From: Gracilimonas mengyeensis
GTDB lineage: Bacteria > Bacteroidota > Rhodothermia > Balneolales > Balneolaceae
DNA: 64,000 nt
Assembly: GCF_900182705.1 (NCBI RefSeq)
Contig: NZ_FXTP01000002.1
Coordinates: 62,001-126,000 of the forward strand
Direction: 5' to 3'
In this document: positions 18,540 through 28,136 of the stretch, in pieces
Layout of the letters: every line of letters begins with the position of its first letter
How positions within the stretch are numbered: the first letter of the stretch is position 1
Notes under the pieces: generated by a model
What the model saw: the letters and a program-made list of their open reading frames with translations, nothing else
Database searches by the model: none
What the model was told of the DNA's origin: nothing
Translations under genes and position numbers: made by a program

Positions 18540-21500
18540 ATGGTAAAATTAAAATTATTTACAGCCGGACTGGTACTATTATTGATCCAAAGCACTGCTC
18601 TTTTTGCACAAGATGATGGCTATGGGAGAATTGAAGGAACTGTGACTGATGCTGTTAATCAGGAAGCCCTGATTGGGGTGAACGTAATGATTCAGGGTAC
18701 AAGCTTGGGGTCGGCTTCTGATATTGATGGTAACTTTGTGATACGTCGGGTTCCTGCTGGCCAGCAAACGGTGATCGTGAGTTACATTGGCTATGATCAG
18801 GTACAAGAAGTAGTACAAATTGAAGACGGGGAAACACTGGAGCTTGATTTTGAGCTGAGCCCAACCACGGTAGAGGGAGAAGAAATTGTTATTAGTTCTC
18901 AGGCCGAAGGTCAAAAACGGGCCATCAATGAGCAGATTAGTGCACGTCAAATTAAAAATGTGGTATCTGCGGAGAAAATCCGTGAGCTGCCTGATGAAAG
19001 TGCTGCTACGGCTTTGAGTCGTTTGCCAGGTGTTTCGTTGCAGGAAGGCGATAAAGTGGTAGTTCGCGGTATTCAGGCTAAAATGAATACGATTATGGTA
19101 AATGGTGTTCAGTTGCCATCAACCGATTTAAACGACCGTTCTACCAATCTTGGTTTTATTTCTTCAAACATGCTCTCTGGTATTGAAGTTACAAAAGCAG
19201 TTACGCCAGATATGGATGCCAACTCCATTGGTGGTGTTATCAACCTGAGATTGCAGGAAGCGCCGGAAGATTTTCATTTTGATGTTATGGCTCAGGGAGG
19301 CTACAATACGCAAGATGATACCAAGGATAACTACCAGGTTTGGGGAAGTGTTAGTAACCGGTTTTTTGACGATAAACTTGGGGCTTTTTTCCAGGTTAAC
19401 GCCAGAAGAGAAAATGCCGGACAGGATTATTCACAAGCTAATTTTACTTTGATCTCAGACACCCCTGAGCCTCCCCCCTACGGTGAAGCGAAGTATGGTA
19501 TGGAAAGTTTCTCTTTTGGTGACCAGGTGCGAATTACCGACCAGAGGGGCGGAAGCTTAATTTTGGATTACAAACTACCTAATGGTAAGCTTGCATTACA
19601 AAACACCTATGCTTACACCGAGAATGACTTTACTGAGCACCGCGATGTAATGCAGTTTAGTCCCGTACGTCGCCAGCTTCAAATTCGTAGAGATATTCAC
19701 AGCAAGCATCTTTTGGTAAATGCCCTACAGGGTGAGCACGACTTCGATGTATTTGAGATTGATTACGGTATTTCGCGTGCTTACAGTGAAAAAGATACTG
19801 ATTTGAGATACGGAGAAGATTACGGTTTTGCTTTTGTAAATAGTACAGAAGTGCCTTATCCCGGTAATTTTAGCAGGGAACGACGCCTGCAAATGACTCC
19901 ACAGGATGTATATGATCTGGAATTAAATCCTGCTTACACTGAAACAGCTTCTTTCTGGCAAAATGGTGCAACCCGTGATCAGGCTTTCAATGAGACTATT
20001 ACATCGGGCCAGCTAAATGTGACAATCCCGGTAACTTTTTCTGAGAGTATTTCTGGTGAGTTTAAAACCGGTGGTATGTATAAAGTGACTGAGCGTGAAA
20101 ATGATCTTCAGCGCACCACATCCCGTATCACGGAAAATCCCTTACAGTCTAACCGTCTTGCTGAAGAGTGGATGCGTGAGCAAGGAATCGATCCGACAGT
20201 GGCCCCGCAATTTGCTGATTTCAAAGATTACGATTATGGAGACGATCGTGGGGCCGATTTCCTTGGCGGAAACTATGTAATGGATGATGTGATGGATACT
20301 GATTTGATGGATAAATATATTCGTCTGGCTAGTCCTGCCTGGGGTGTCCATAAAGCAGATTCCGAGATTGACGATTACACCGGTAAAGAAACTTTGTCTG
20401 CCGGTTACGGAATGTTTGATTTCAGTATCGGTAATAAGATCGAGATTTTAGGTGGTGTTCGTTACGAGAACCTGCGTTCTGAGTACGACGCCAACATGGT
20501 ATTACTGCAACAGGCACAGGATGGGACTTCCCGCATTCCTAATGAGGAGTATGACACTCCGGAAGTACAATCCGTTGCAGATTCATTGACCACCGCTGAC
20601 CGTTCTGTTGGTCACTTTTTCCCGAACCTGCAGTTGCGGTATAAAATTACCGACTGGATGGACTTGCGCTTAGCTTATACAGAAACTATCTCACGTCCTG
20701 ACTACTCAGCGATTGTACCTAATATCTATTATGAAAGTCCAAGTATAGGTAGTACCGGTAACCCAAATCTGAAGCCTTCCGAGTCATTTAACTATGATGC
20801 TTATCTCTCGTTCTATACCAATAAAGTAGGATTGTTTACGGTAGGTGCTTTTTATAAGAAGATTGAGAACATGTTTATCCAGGAAACTCGTTTTTATGAA
20901 AATCTGGATGAAAGCATCGTATATCCGAGTCCTTCTGAAATTGAACGAATTAATTACCAGGAACCAGCTTCCAAGGGTAATATCACTACTTATTTCAATA
21001 ACTCTAACCCTGCTTACCTGCGTGGATTTGAGTTGGACTGGCAAACTCACTTCTGGTATCTGCCCAAACCATTGAACTTGTTGGTATTGAATGTGAACTA
21101 TACCCGGGTATTCTCTGAGATGGATTACGACCAAACGATCTATGAAAATGAAACCGTTTGTGATCCCAGATGTAGTGTAGAAGTAACCGCCATTGATACA
21201 GTGCGTTCTGCCCGGTTGATTCAACAGGGAGATCACATTATTAACGCAGCACTTGGTGCCGACTACAAAGGCTTTTCAGGACGTGTTTCTTTCCGTATGC
21301 AGGGTGATGTAATTACTAACGTAGCTACGCGCCCTGAACTGGATGCCTTCACCGGAAATATTTATGGATGGGATGTGACTATTCGCCAGCAGCTGCCTGT
21401 TGATGGTTTAAGCTTGTTCTTGAATGGCTTAAATATTGGCCACTTGCCCACAAAAGATTATCAGAAATTTAGAAGAGAGGACGACGGGGATATTCTTCGA

Positions 21501-21563
21501 AACCTCAGAAGAACATCTTATAACCCGAGACGATTTCAGATCGGTATAAGATACAGTTATTAA
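18540..21563 (+). CDS. TonB-dependent outer-membrane receptor, carbohydrate type (copy 2)
   Basis: 1007 residues from ATG 18540. The frame could open at a TTG six bases earlier, but the ATG gives a clean signal peptide ending STALFAQ. Domain order matches the receptor at 6689: CarboxypepD-like domain (about 25-110), plug with LPDESAATALSRLPGVS and VVRGIQAKMNTIMVNGVQLP, TPDMDANSIGGVINLRL, and a barrel with SRPDYSAIVP and GNPNLKPSESFNYDAY. It ends in an aromatic residue. No SusD partner is present. The downstream gene is again a beta-helix protein with a sorting domain, so receptor plus beta-helix protein is a duplicated unit. The 6689 and 18540 sequences are clearly diverged, so they probably import different oligosaccharides. 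Confidence 0.92.
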   Translation: MVKLKLFTAGLVLLLIQSTALFAQDDGYGRIEGTVTDAVNQEALIGVNVMIQGTSLGSASDIDGNFVIRRVPAGQQTVIVSYIGYDQVQEVVQIEDGETLELDFELSPTTVEGEEIVISSQAEGQKRAINEQISARQIKNVVSAEKIRELPDESAATALSRLPGVSLQEGDKVVVRGIQAKMNTIMVNGVQLPSTDLNDRSTNLGFISSNMLSGIEVTKAVTPDMDANSIGGVINLRLQEAPEDFHFDVMAQGGYNTQDDTKDNYQVWGSVSNRFFDDKLGAFFQVNARRENAGQDYSQANFTLISDTPEPPPYGEAKYGMESFSFGDQVRITDQRGGSLILDYKLPNGKLALQNTYAYTENDFTEHRDVMQFSPVRRQLQIRRDIHSKHLLVNALQGEHDFDVFEIDYGISRAYSEKDTDLRYGEDYGFAFVNSTEVPYPGNFSRERRLQMTPQDVYDLELNPAYTETASFWQNGATRDQAFNETITSGQLNVTIPVTFSESISGEFKTGGMYKVTERENDLQRTTSRITENPLQSNRLAEEWMREQGIDPTVAPQFADFKDYDYGDDRGADFLGGNYVMDDVMDTDLMDKYIRLASPAWGVHKADSEIDDYTGKETLSAGYGMFDFSIGNKIEILGGVRYENLRSEYDANMVLLQQAQDGTSRIPNEEYDTPEVQSVADSLTTADRSVGHFFPNLQLRYKITDWMDLRLAYTETISRPDYSAIVPNIYYESPSIGSTGNPNLKPSESFNYDAYLSFYTNKVGLFTVGAFYKKIENMFIQETRFYENLDESIVYPSPSEIERINYQEPASKGNITTYFNNSNPAYLRGFELDWQTHFWYLPKPLNLLVLNVNYTRVFSEMDYDQTIYENETVCDPRCSVEVTAIDTVRSARLIQQGDHIINAALGADYKGFSGRVSFRMQGDVITNVATRPELDAFTGNIYGWDVTIRQQLPVDGLSLFLNGLNIGHLPTKDYQKFRREDDGDILRNLRRTSYNPRRFQIGIRYSY

Positions 21564-21675
21564 AAAACTTGTTGTTGAAGAGTTTTACCAATGTAATGCC
21601 GGTGGATAACTAACCATACTTGCATTATTACCACTAAATAACCAAGCGTAACACTAACAAATAGGAGAATTCCAT

Positions 21676-23574
21676 ATGAAGAAACTAACGCTACTACTAA
21701 TTATGTGCGTTGTAGGGATGGCAAGTGCCTATGCACAGGCCCCTTATGACGAATACGTAGACGAAGTCAGAGGCGATACCCTTGTGGTAAAAGACTTTGT
21801 TGGCATGGGTAACAACCCGAACTCACTGGTAAATGTGGTTTCAGCCGACTCTGTTGATGTGCCTGAAGGACGAGTGTATTTACTGCAAAGAAACGGATGG
21901 TACCCACTTCTTGAAGACCTTTTTACCCCTACCGACCGAGCTGTTGAGATTGTTGGTGAAGGCGAGGGAAGTGTTGTTCAAGGAACTATTGATGATGGCT
22001 ACCCAGCCGTTATCTCCGGTATCTTTCTAAGTGAAAGCGAAAGCAATGAAGGTGACTTATTCCAGTTCCAAAACGATGCTACCCTTAAGAATGTAGCAAT
22101 GACTCCTACACATAGCGAGGGAACTATCGGATGGACATTCTTCTATGCTGCTTCTGCTAATAATACGCTTACACTGGATAACGTAATCATGGAAACTACA
22201 CAGTGGGTTTTTGCGCAGTCTAACGATTATGCAGGAACTGAACTGATTATCAAAAACAGTTACTTCCCCAATATGACGGGTTATACCTGTCGCCGCAATG
22301 GTGGTGTGTATGACAACGTAAGTAACAACACACAAACCATTCATGTTGAAAACACAACCCACGTTATGGGGGCCGGTACTACCTACAAGATGCGTGGCTA
22401 TCCTATCAATCAAGTTACTTTCAACCATAATACCTTTGTAAATATTTCCGGTCAGGTACTGGGTACATGGGGACACCAAAACGACTATATAGTAACAAAC
22501 AACCTGTTTGTGAATGCCAATGTGCAGGCTTACATCACTGGTCTTGATGCTGCTGAATTTGATCAGGATTATCTGCCACATGGTTTGATTAACGTTGACA
22601 CGCTGCGATATGTAGATGTGGACGGACAAGAACGTTTAGGTATTGACTCTACCTGGATCCGTGAAAACTATGACATGGAGCCATCTGAGTTTGGTCCCGA
22701 TGACAGAAAAGTACTGGTTAGTCACAATGGTATCTACTGGAATGATCGTGTGTATGAAATACCTCAAACGCTGAACAATAATGGCGTAGAATGCCCGGCT
22801 GACGAAGCTGAATCAGACTGTATTGATCCAAATGCAGAGTGGGTATCACAAGCCATGACCATGAACTCCAGAACGCAAGCCATGTTTGATAACGATGAAA
22901 TGTGGCCATACCTGAATGAAGGTCCATGGATTGAAGCTGGTGCACCTGAGTTTACAGATGATGCCGGACTTATGGGGGATGAGATTCTCCAAGACCTTAT
23001 TGACTGGAGTGTTTCTGCAGCCTCTACTCCTGATTCTTACATGCCACACTGGAGAAGTCCAGAAAATCCGTATGAAGAAAACGTGATTTATTCTGACTAC
23101 CCTGTGTATGCTGACCTTTCTTACAGCAATGCTGCTTACTTAATGGGTAGTACTGACGGACAGCCACTTGGTGACCTGAACTGGTTCCCAGATGCAAAAG
23201 CTTCTTTCGAAGCTAATTACGATGCTCACTATGCAACGCTGAGAACTGCTCTTGAAACAGGTGCAGAAATTGGGGTAAGCAACGAGCGAGGAAGCCTGGA
23301 TGTACCTAATTCCATTAAGTTGGATCAAAACTATCCAAACCCGTTCAACCCAACTACACAAATCAGTTTCAACTTGCCACAAGCGCAAGAAGTTTCGCTG
23401 AAAGTGTATGATATGCTCGGTCGCGAAGTAGCAACTCTCGTGAACAATAAGCGCTTTGCTGCCGGTGAAAGTTCTGTAACTTTCGACGCCAGCAACCTTT
23501 CAAGTGGTATGTACATTTACCGCCTAACCAGCAGTAATATTACTATCAGCAAAAAAATGACGTTGATTAAGTAA
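21676..23574 (+). CDS. Secreted right-handed beta-helix-like protein with type A sorting domain (copy 2)
   Basis: 632 residues with a signal peptide ending SAYAQ, supported by AGGAG at 21663-21667. Short parallel-strand repeats run through the middle (LTLDNVIMETTQWVF, LIIKNSYFPNMTGY, VTFNHNTFVNISGQ, IVTNNLFVNANVQ). The shared GDLNWFPDAKASFEANYDA segment lies before the sorting domain (about 549-632, LDQNYPNPFNPTT to KMTLIK). It is the counterpart of the gene at 9868. Asn/Thr ladders fit a pectate-lyase-like helix, but no catalytic Arg/Asp set is evident. A terminator follows at 23611. Confidence 0.8.
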   Translation: MKKLTLLLIMCVVGMASAYAQAPYDEYVDEVRGDTLVVKDFVGMGNNPNSLVNVVSADSVDVPEGRVYLLQRNGWYPLLEDLFTPTDRAVEIVGEGEGSVVQGTIDDGYPAVISGIFLSESESNEGDLFQFQNDATLKNVAMTPTHSEGTIGWTFFYAASANNTLTLDNVIMETTQWVFAQSNDYAGTELIIKNSYFPNMTGYTCRRNGGVYDNVSNNTQTIHVENTTHVMGAGTTYKMRGYPINQVTFNHNTFVNISGQVLGTWGHQNDYIVTNNLFVNANVQAYITGLDAAEFDQDYLPHGLINVDTLRYVDVDGQERLGIDSTWIRENYDMEPSEFGPDDRKVLVSHNGIYWNDRVYEIPQTLNNNGVECPADEAESDCIDPNAEWVSQAMTMNSRTQAMFDNDEMWPYLNEGPWIEAGAPEFTDDAGLMGDEILQDLIDWSVSAASTPDSYMPHWRSPENPYEENVIYSDYPVYADLSYSNAAYLMGSTDGQPLGDLNWFPDAKASFEANYDAHYATLRTALETGAEIGVSNERGSLDVPNSIKLDQNYPNPFNPTTQISFNLPQAQEVSLKVYDMLGREVATLVNNKRFAAGESSVTFDASNLSSGMYIYRLTSSNITISKKMTLIK

Positions 23575-23610
23575 TCGAATATTCAATATTTGTGTAATTG
23601 AATAGTTACA

Positions 23611-23645
23611 ACCCCGGCTCCGATTATTCGGGACCGGGGTTTTTT
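23611..23645 (+). terminator. Rho-independent terminator of the receptor-2 operon
   Basis: ACCCCGG (23611-23617) pairs with CCGGGGT (23634-23640), with a further TCCGA/TCGGGA inner pairing, and continues into five T residues. Confidence 0.92.
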
Positions 23646-23722
23646 ATATAGTGAAAAATTCCAAAATGGGTAGTAAAAAAGCTATCATTACGCTGTAGAA
23701 TTCATTTAATCTAAAGATATTT

Positions 23723-25480
23723 ATGCATACTAAAAGATTTCTATCGATTTCATTTCTTGTTGGTGTGGCTCTCTTATTTATGTACAGTTGCAGCAACCAA
23801 GAGGATGGCAGAGCATATGATGTAATTGCAGAGGTAGAAAACATTGGTGATATAACTTTTGCAGATCTTCATAACTATTACGACAGCTATTTATACCACC
23901 TGCGTTATCCCAATGATAAACAGAAAGGCTACAAAGAGGCCCTTGAGGAATTAATTGTTAAACGCCGAAAGGAAGCAGAGTTTATAAATACCCAGATGTA
24001 TACCGATGAAGAGTTGATGGAGCCTATTCAACGGTCGGTGAATGAGGAAATAAGGGCCCGGTATTTTGAGGATGAATTTCTGTCTCGTTATATCAACGAA
24101 GAGTCGATTGAGGACTACTATGAATCGATGGGACGCAAAGTAGAGTATCGGCAAATTGTAATTAACAAGCCTGCAGAGCCGGTTGAGGGGCAGTTAAGTG
24201 CTATCCGTGATACGGTAAACCTTATTGTTTCGGAACTGATGGTAGGGGAAGACTTTGGCACATATGTTGAACGGTATTCGCAGCATCAACCTTCGCTAGA
24301 GAATGCCGGATATATGCCGCCTATCAGCTGGAAAAATGTAGCCCAGAGCCCGATGTACCAAACAATTTACAACATGAGTGAGGGAGATTTGCGGGCACTC
24401 GAGAACCGCAGGGCCTTTCATATTATTAATGTGACAGATGTAGGCAAAACCGAAAAGCCCCCGCTGGTTGAGGTGGAAAACCAGATTCGAAAAAACCTGA
24501 GAGAGTTATACCTGGACCGGGCGCTGGAAGAGTACACTGAGCTTAAAAACAATATAATTAATGCGGATAGTTTTGAATGGAATGAATTAGCATTAGATGA
24601 ACTCACTGAGTGGGGTAAGCAAGAGGGGTTCTATGGAGGAGCTTACAAACAAGTGCTGTCCGAGGCCATTGCTTCCGGTAATAACAAAACCATTGTAACT
24701 CACGAAAATGGTTCGGTTGATTATCAGAAATACCTGCAGCTACTTAATACTATTCTTATACCTGGAAAGGAAGAAAACATCTCCAAAGAAGATCTTAAAA
24801 AGTTCATTGATGATGCGGTGCGGACGGAACTCATTCTTGAACAGTCAAAAAAAGCGGGCGCGGATTCTGAAATTCTAACAGAGAATGCCACCAGTATTCT
24901 TCGCTTTCATTATGAGCGGATGTATACCCGCCGCCATATAACCGAGCAGATACCGGAACCAACCGATGAAGCTTTACGATCTTTCTATGAAGCTCACAAG
25001 GACTCGCTTCTTTATCAGTTTGCCAAATCTATTTTGTATGTAAAGCCCTTTGGTACGGAAGCTGAAGCAGAAGAAATGATGCAGAAAATCAATGCAGGAC
25101 AATCTTTTGAACAGGCAGCAAACCGCCGGTATCAGGTCAAAACTTTTATCATCAATAAGCAGGGGGAAATAGAGGCTCATCTCAGTGATGAAAAACCGTA
25201 TCTGGGTGAGGTGGCTTTTGATTTGAAAGAAGGTGAGGTAGAAGGTCCGGTGAGTTACAGTGAAGATGACACGGAAACCAAATATGCAGTGGTTAAAAAC
25301 TCCTTCAGGCAGGAAGCCCGGGTTCGGGACTTTTCTGAGATCAAGGACATAGCCAAGCAGTTCAGAGAGTTTAAAAGGGGAGAAATAAGCAAACAGGTTC
25401 GAGAGAATCTGTCCCAAAAATATCCTGCAAATATTTATCAGGACATCCTGGAACAGAAAATTGAAGAAGTTATTCAATGA
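23723..25480 (+). CDS. PpiC/SurA-like peptidyl-prolyl isomerase lipoprotein
   Basis: 585 residues with a lipoprotein signal ending LLFMYSC (Cys23 as lipidation site). The N-terminal helices (EALEELIVKRRKEAEF, NEEIRARYFEDEFLSRYI) and the segment GRKVEYRQIVINKPAE...GEDFGTYVERYSQHQPS followed by AGYMPPISW are parvulin-like, and a second weaker parvulin-like copy begins near residue 430. It probably acts as a periplasmic chaperone for outer-membrane proteins. It overlaps the next gene by four bases (ATGA), so the two are translationally coupled. Catalytic activity of the parvulin domains is uncertain. Confidence 0.75.
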   Translation: MHTKRFLSISFLVGVALLFMYSCSNQEDGRAYDVIAEVENIGDITFADLHNYYDSYLYHLRYPNDKQKGYKEALEELIVKRRKEAEFINTQMYTDEELMEPIQRSVNEEIRARYFEDEFLSRYINEESIEDYYESMGRKVEYRQIVINKPAEPVEGQLSAIRDTVNLIVSELMVGEDFGTYVERYSQHQPSLENAGYMPPISWKNVAQSPMYQTIYNMSEGDLRALENRRAFHIINVTDVGKTEKPPLVEVENQIRKNLRELYLDRALEEYTELKNNIINADSFEWNELALDELTEWGKQEGFYGGAYKQVLSEAIASGNNKTIVTHENGSVDYQKYLQLLNTILIPGKEENISKEDLKKFIDDAVRTELILEQSKKAGADSEILTENATSILRFHYERMYTRRHITEQIPEPTDEALRSFYEAHKDSLLYQFAKSILYVKPFGTEAEAEEMMQKINAGQSFEQAANRRYQVKTFIINKQGEIEAHLSDEKPYLGEVAFDLKEGEVEGPVSYSEDDTETKYAVVKNSFRQEARVRDFSEIKDIAKQFREFKRGEISKQVRENLSQKYPANIYQDILEQKIEEVIQ

Positions 25481-27807
25481 AGAACATCCGACTTATTTCA
25501 TTAAATCTATTTCTGGTTTCAGCGGTGGTTCTTTGTTTTGAGATAATAGCTACGCGAATATCATCGGTCATTTTTGTAAATGATTACGCGTTCATGATTT
25601 TGTCGCTGGCCATTCTTGGGCTTTCCTGCGGTAGTATTTTTGCCTACTACCGGTTAAATACCAGCGACAAGGACAAATTGATTCCCGTTCTTAGAAATAT
25701 ACAGCTTGGTCTCGCCGGCTCATTGGGCGTTTTTATTGTGGCGGTCACTTCCTTCTCTTTTATCACCAATCATTTGGTATACTTCTTTTTATTGGTGATT
25801 CCATTTTTTCTGGCCGGCTTGTTTTATGCCAAGGTATTCGAAACCTACGCCGCAGAGAGTTTCACAGTGTATGCCGCAGATCTGGCCGGTGCAGCCATAG
25901 GTTCGGTAGCAGCTATATTGGCTATTTCAGCTTTAGGTCCGGTCAATGGTGTACTGCTATTGGCGGCCCTTATTATTTGTTCTGCTTTAAGTTTGGTGGG
26001 CAGTAAGTGGCCTAAGGCCGCTGTAACGGGCCTTTTTGTGCTTGCTATTGCAGGTGGGGGGTGGATCATCTTTAGTGGTCATAACACCTTTATGGATCGT
26101 ATCCCCATTGGTGATTTTCCCGAAAAAGATTTCCATCATACCTATCCCGATCAATTTACCCAATCCATTATCACAGACAGTAGATGGAGTGTATACGGCC
26201 GGGCCGACCTCGTCGAGTACAGCCACCAAAATGTAGTTCGACATTTGTTTGTGGATGGTGCGGCTGGGACCCAAATGCTGCGTTTTAATGGAAACTTGAG
26301 CGAGCAAGATCCGGTGCTTTCGAATTTGCTGTTGGAGTCGTCCAGTTTTATACCCTATGTGTTGCTTAAACCGGAGGAAAAGGACAATATGCTGGTGATT
26401 GGGCCGGGTGGGGGTAAGGAAGTACTTGGCGGGCTGGTAACCGGTGTACGACAAATTACAGGCGTTGAAATTAATCCTGATTTTGTTGAGATCGTAAAAG
26501 ATCAGCGTGCATTTAATGGTGGCATTTATACCGATTTTCCCAATGTAGAGATCTTAGTAGGCGAGGGGCGGCAATACGTAAAGCAGAAGCCCCAACTGTT
26601 TGATGTGCTTGTGATGGCCCTGCCTTCAACCCAGCAACTGCAAAGCATTGACAATTACGCCTTGAGTGAGAACTTTTTGCTTACGGTTGAAGCCATAAGA
26701 GACTACATGGATATACTTACTCCTGAGGGACAGATGATTTTCACGGTTCATAACCCCTGGGAGTTAAAACGGCTTATTGCCACGGCCATGACGGCTTTCG
26801 GTGAACGGGGTGTAGAGCCCAATGAGTTGCTAAACCATATGATCATTTTTGAAACGGATTACGCACCCACAGTTGTAATTAAAAAACAACCCTATAGCAC
26901 ACAGGATTTACAGGGTGTGATGCAAACTTTATCCCGGCTCCGGGAAAATGCCCCCCAGGTTACTTATGTGCCGGATCAGTGGCGCTCGTTGCCCAACACA
27001 ACCGTCAATGATTTCCTCCAGGATATAAGAACTGGCCGTTCCGGATTACAAACGGTAGTTGAAAATCAGCAATACGATGTAACTCCGGTTTATGACGACA
27101 GCCCTTACTTTTACAAAATTGAACCGGGCATTCCGGAGATGTTTAACAAATTGTTTTTTGCCATACTGGCGGCCGGTTTACTCATCATAGCTTTGCCATT
27201 TATGAGTATCAGCAAAAAGCTGGTTAAATCCCAAAAAAGGTATATCCAGAAAGTGCTGCTACTGTTTACAGCCATAGGGATTGGGTTTATGGTGATTGAA
27301 ATTACGTTATTTCAGAAACTTGTGCTTTACCTTGGGTCTCCTACGATCTCATTATCTATTTTGCTTAGCTCATTATTGATAGGCATGGGAGTGGGCAGTT
27401 TGACCGGTAAGAAAATATACAGGGACAGGATAGAAACCCGAATATTGGTTGTAAGTGGTTTGGTAGTAATTGCCGGAGTATTTGTAATCCTGCTCTATCC
27501 GTATCTGCTGGAAAAGCTGCTGATCTTTGATGTGATAGTTCGGGCCACTACGGCTTTCATACTGTTGTTACCCTTCGGATATCTTTTGGGGATTCTGTTT
27601 CCGTCATTTATACAGTTACTAGAAAAAGCAGAGATGGAAGAATACGTGCCCTGGATGTATGGGGTAAACGGAGCGATGTCAGTGCTGGGGTCAGTTTTGG
27701 CCGTAATGCTTTCTATGATATTTGGCTATACTCCGGCTTTTCTAATAGGGCTGGGCTTTTATCTGTTGGTTCTTCTGTTGATGTTTTTGAAGCGTGATGA
27801 GGGTTAG
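25477..27807 (+). CDS. Membrane-embedded spermidine-synthase-like protein
   Basis: 776 residues. About seven hydrophobic segments (residues 1-200) precede a soluble aminopropyltransferase-type Rossmann domain (about 300-430): MLVIGPGGGKEVLGGL, VEINPDFVEIV and VLVMALPSTQQ. A second membrane bundle fills the C-terminus (about 550-776). Fusions of this type are common in bacteria and are usually of unknown substrate. The acidic motif that binds putrescine in true SpeE is not obvious here (MALPSTQQ rather than a DxxDP-type motif), so spermidine synthesis should not be assumed. It is coupled to the PPIase-like lipoprotein by an ATGA overlap. Confidence 0.8.
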   Translation: MKNIRLISLNLFLVSAVVLCFEIIATRISSVIFVNDYAFMILSLAILGLSCGSIFAYYRLNTSDKDKLIPVLRNIQLGLAGSLGVFIVAVTSFSFITNHLVYFFLLVIPFFLAGLFYAKVFETYAAESFTVYAADLAGAAIGSVAAILAISALGPVNGVLLLAALIICSALSLVGSKWPKAAVTGLFVLAIAGGGWIIFSGHNTFMDRIPIGDFPEKDFHHTYPDQFTQSIITDSRWSVYGRADLVEYSHQNVVRHLFVDGAAGTQMLRFNGNLSEQDPVLSNLLLESSSFIPYVLLKPEEKDNMLVIGPGGGKEVLGGLVTGVRQITGVEINPDFVEIVKDQRAFNGGIYTDFPNVEILVGEGRQYVKQKPQLFDVLVMALPSTQQLQSIDNYALSENFLLTVEAIRDYMDILTPEGQMIFTVHNPWELKRLIATAMTAFGERGVEPNELLNHMIIFETDYAPTVVIKKQPYSTQDLQGVMQTLSRLRENAPQVTYVPDQWRSLPNTTVNDFLQDIRTGRSGLQTVVENQQYDVTPVYDDSPYFYKIEPGIPEMFNKLFFAILAAGLLIIALPFMSISKKLVKSQKRYIQKVLLLFTAIGIGFMVIEITLFQKLVLYLGSPTISLSILLSSLLIGMGVGSLTGKKIYRDRIETRILVVSGLVVIAGVFVILLYPYLLEKLLIFDVIVRATTAFILLLPFGYLLGILFPSFIQLLEKAEMEEYVPWMYGVNGAMSVLGSVLAVMLSMIFGYTPAFLIGLGFYLLVLLLMFLKRDEG

Positions 27808-27815
27808 TTGCTTAC

Positions 27816-27954
27816 TGTGATTTGAGATAAGAATGACTCAAAAATAGGCGATCTTCCTAAAAACACTCAGAGGCATTATCTAAGAGATTGCCACAGGCTT
27901 GGCTCCCTTCGGTCTCAGAAGCCTTCGCAATGACAGGTGTTATGTTAACTCACA
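27816..27954. repeat. MITE-like element, short diverged copy
   Basis: Left end TGTGATTTGAGATAA and right end (reverse complement) TGTGAGTTAACATAA match at 12 of 15 positions. Between them lies GAATGACTCAAAAATAGGCG, as in the IS110 flank, and a CTTCGCAATGACAGGTGTTA stretch. It fills most of the gap between the spermidine-synthase-like gene and xylA. Nothing else is visible there except the terminator at 28065. Confidence 0.65.
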
Positions 27955-28064
27955 TTGATTAGATTCTTGCCTTTGTAGGGGTGAACTAAGAGATTTCCTG
28001 ATTTCTTCCTAATTATTTCAACCCGAACTGAGATTTCAATCAAAAGAAATATTCAAGCATAAAA

Positions 28065-28090
28065 AAAAGCCTTCCATATGGAAGGCTTTT
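28065..28090 (-). terminator. Rho-independent terminator of the xylBA operon
   Basis: AAAAGCCTTCC-ATAT-GGAAGGCTTTT is a perfect 11-bp stem. The run of A residues on the plus strand gives the T tract for minus-strand transcripts. Confidence 0.93.
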
Positions 28091-28136
28091 GCTAAATATC
28101 GAGTAGCAAAAATGCTAACGAAAACTCATCAATTCC

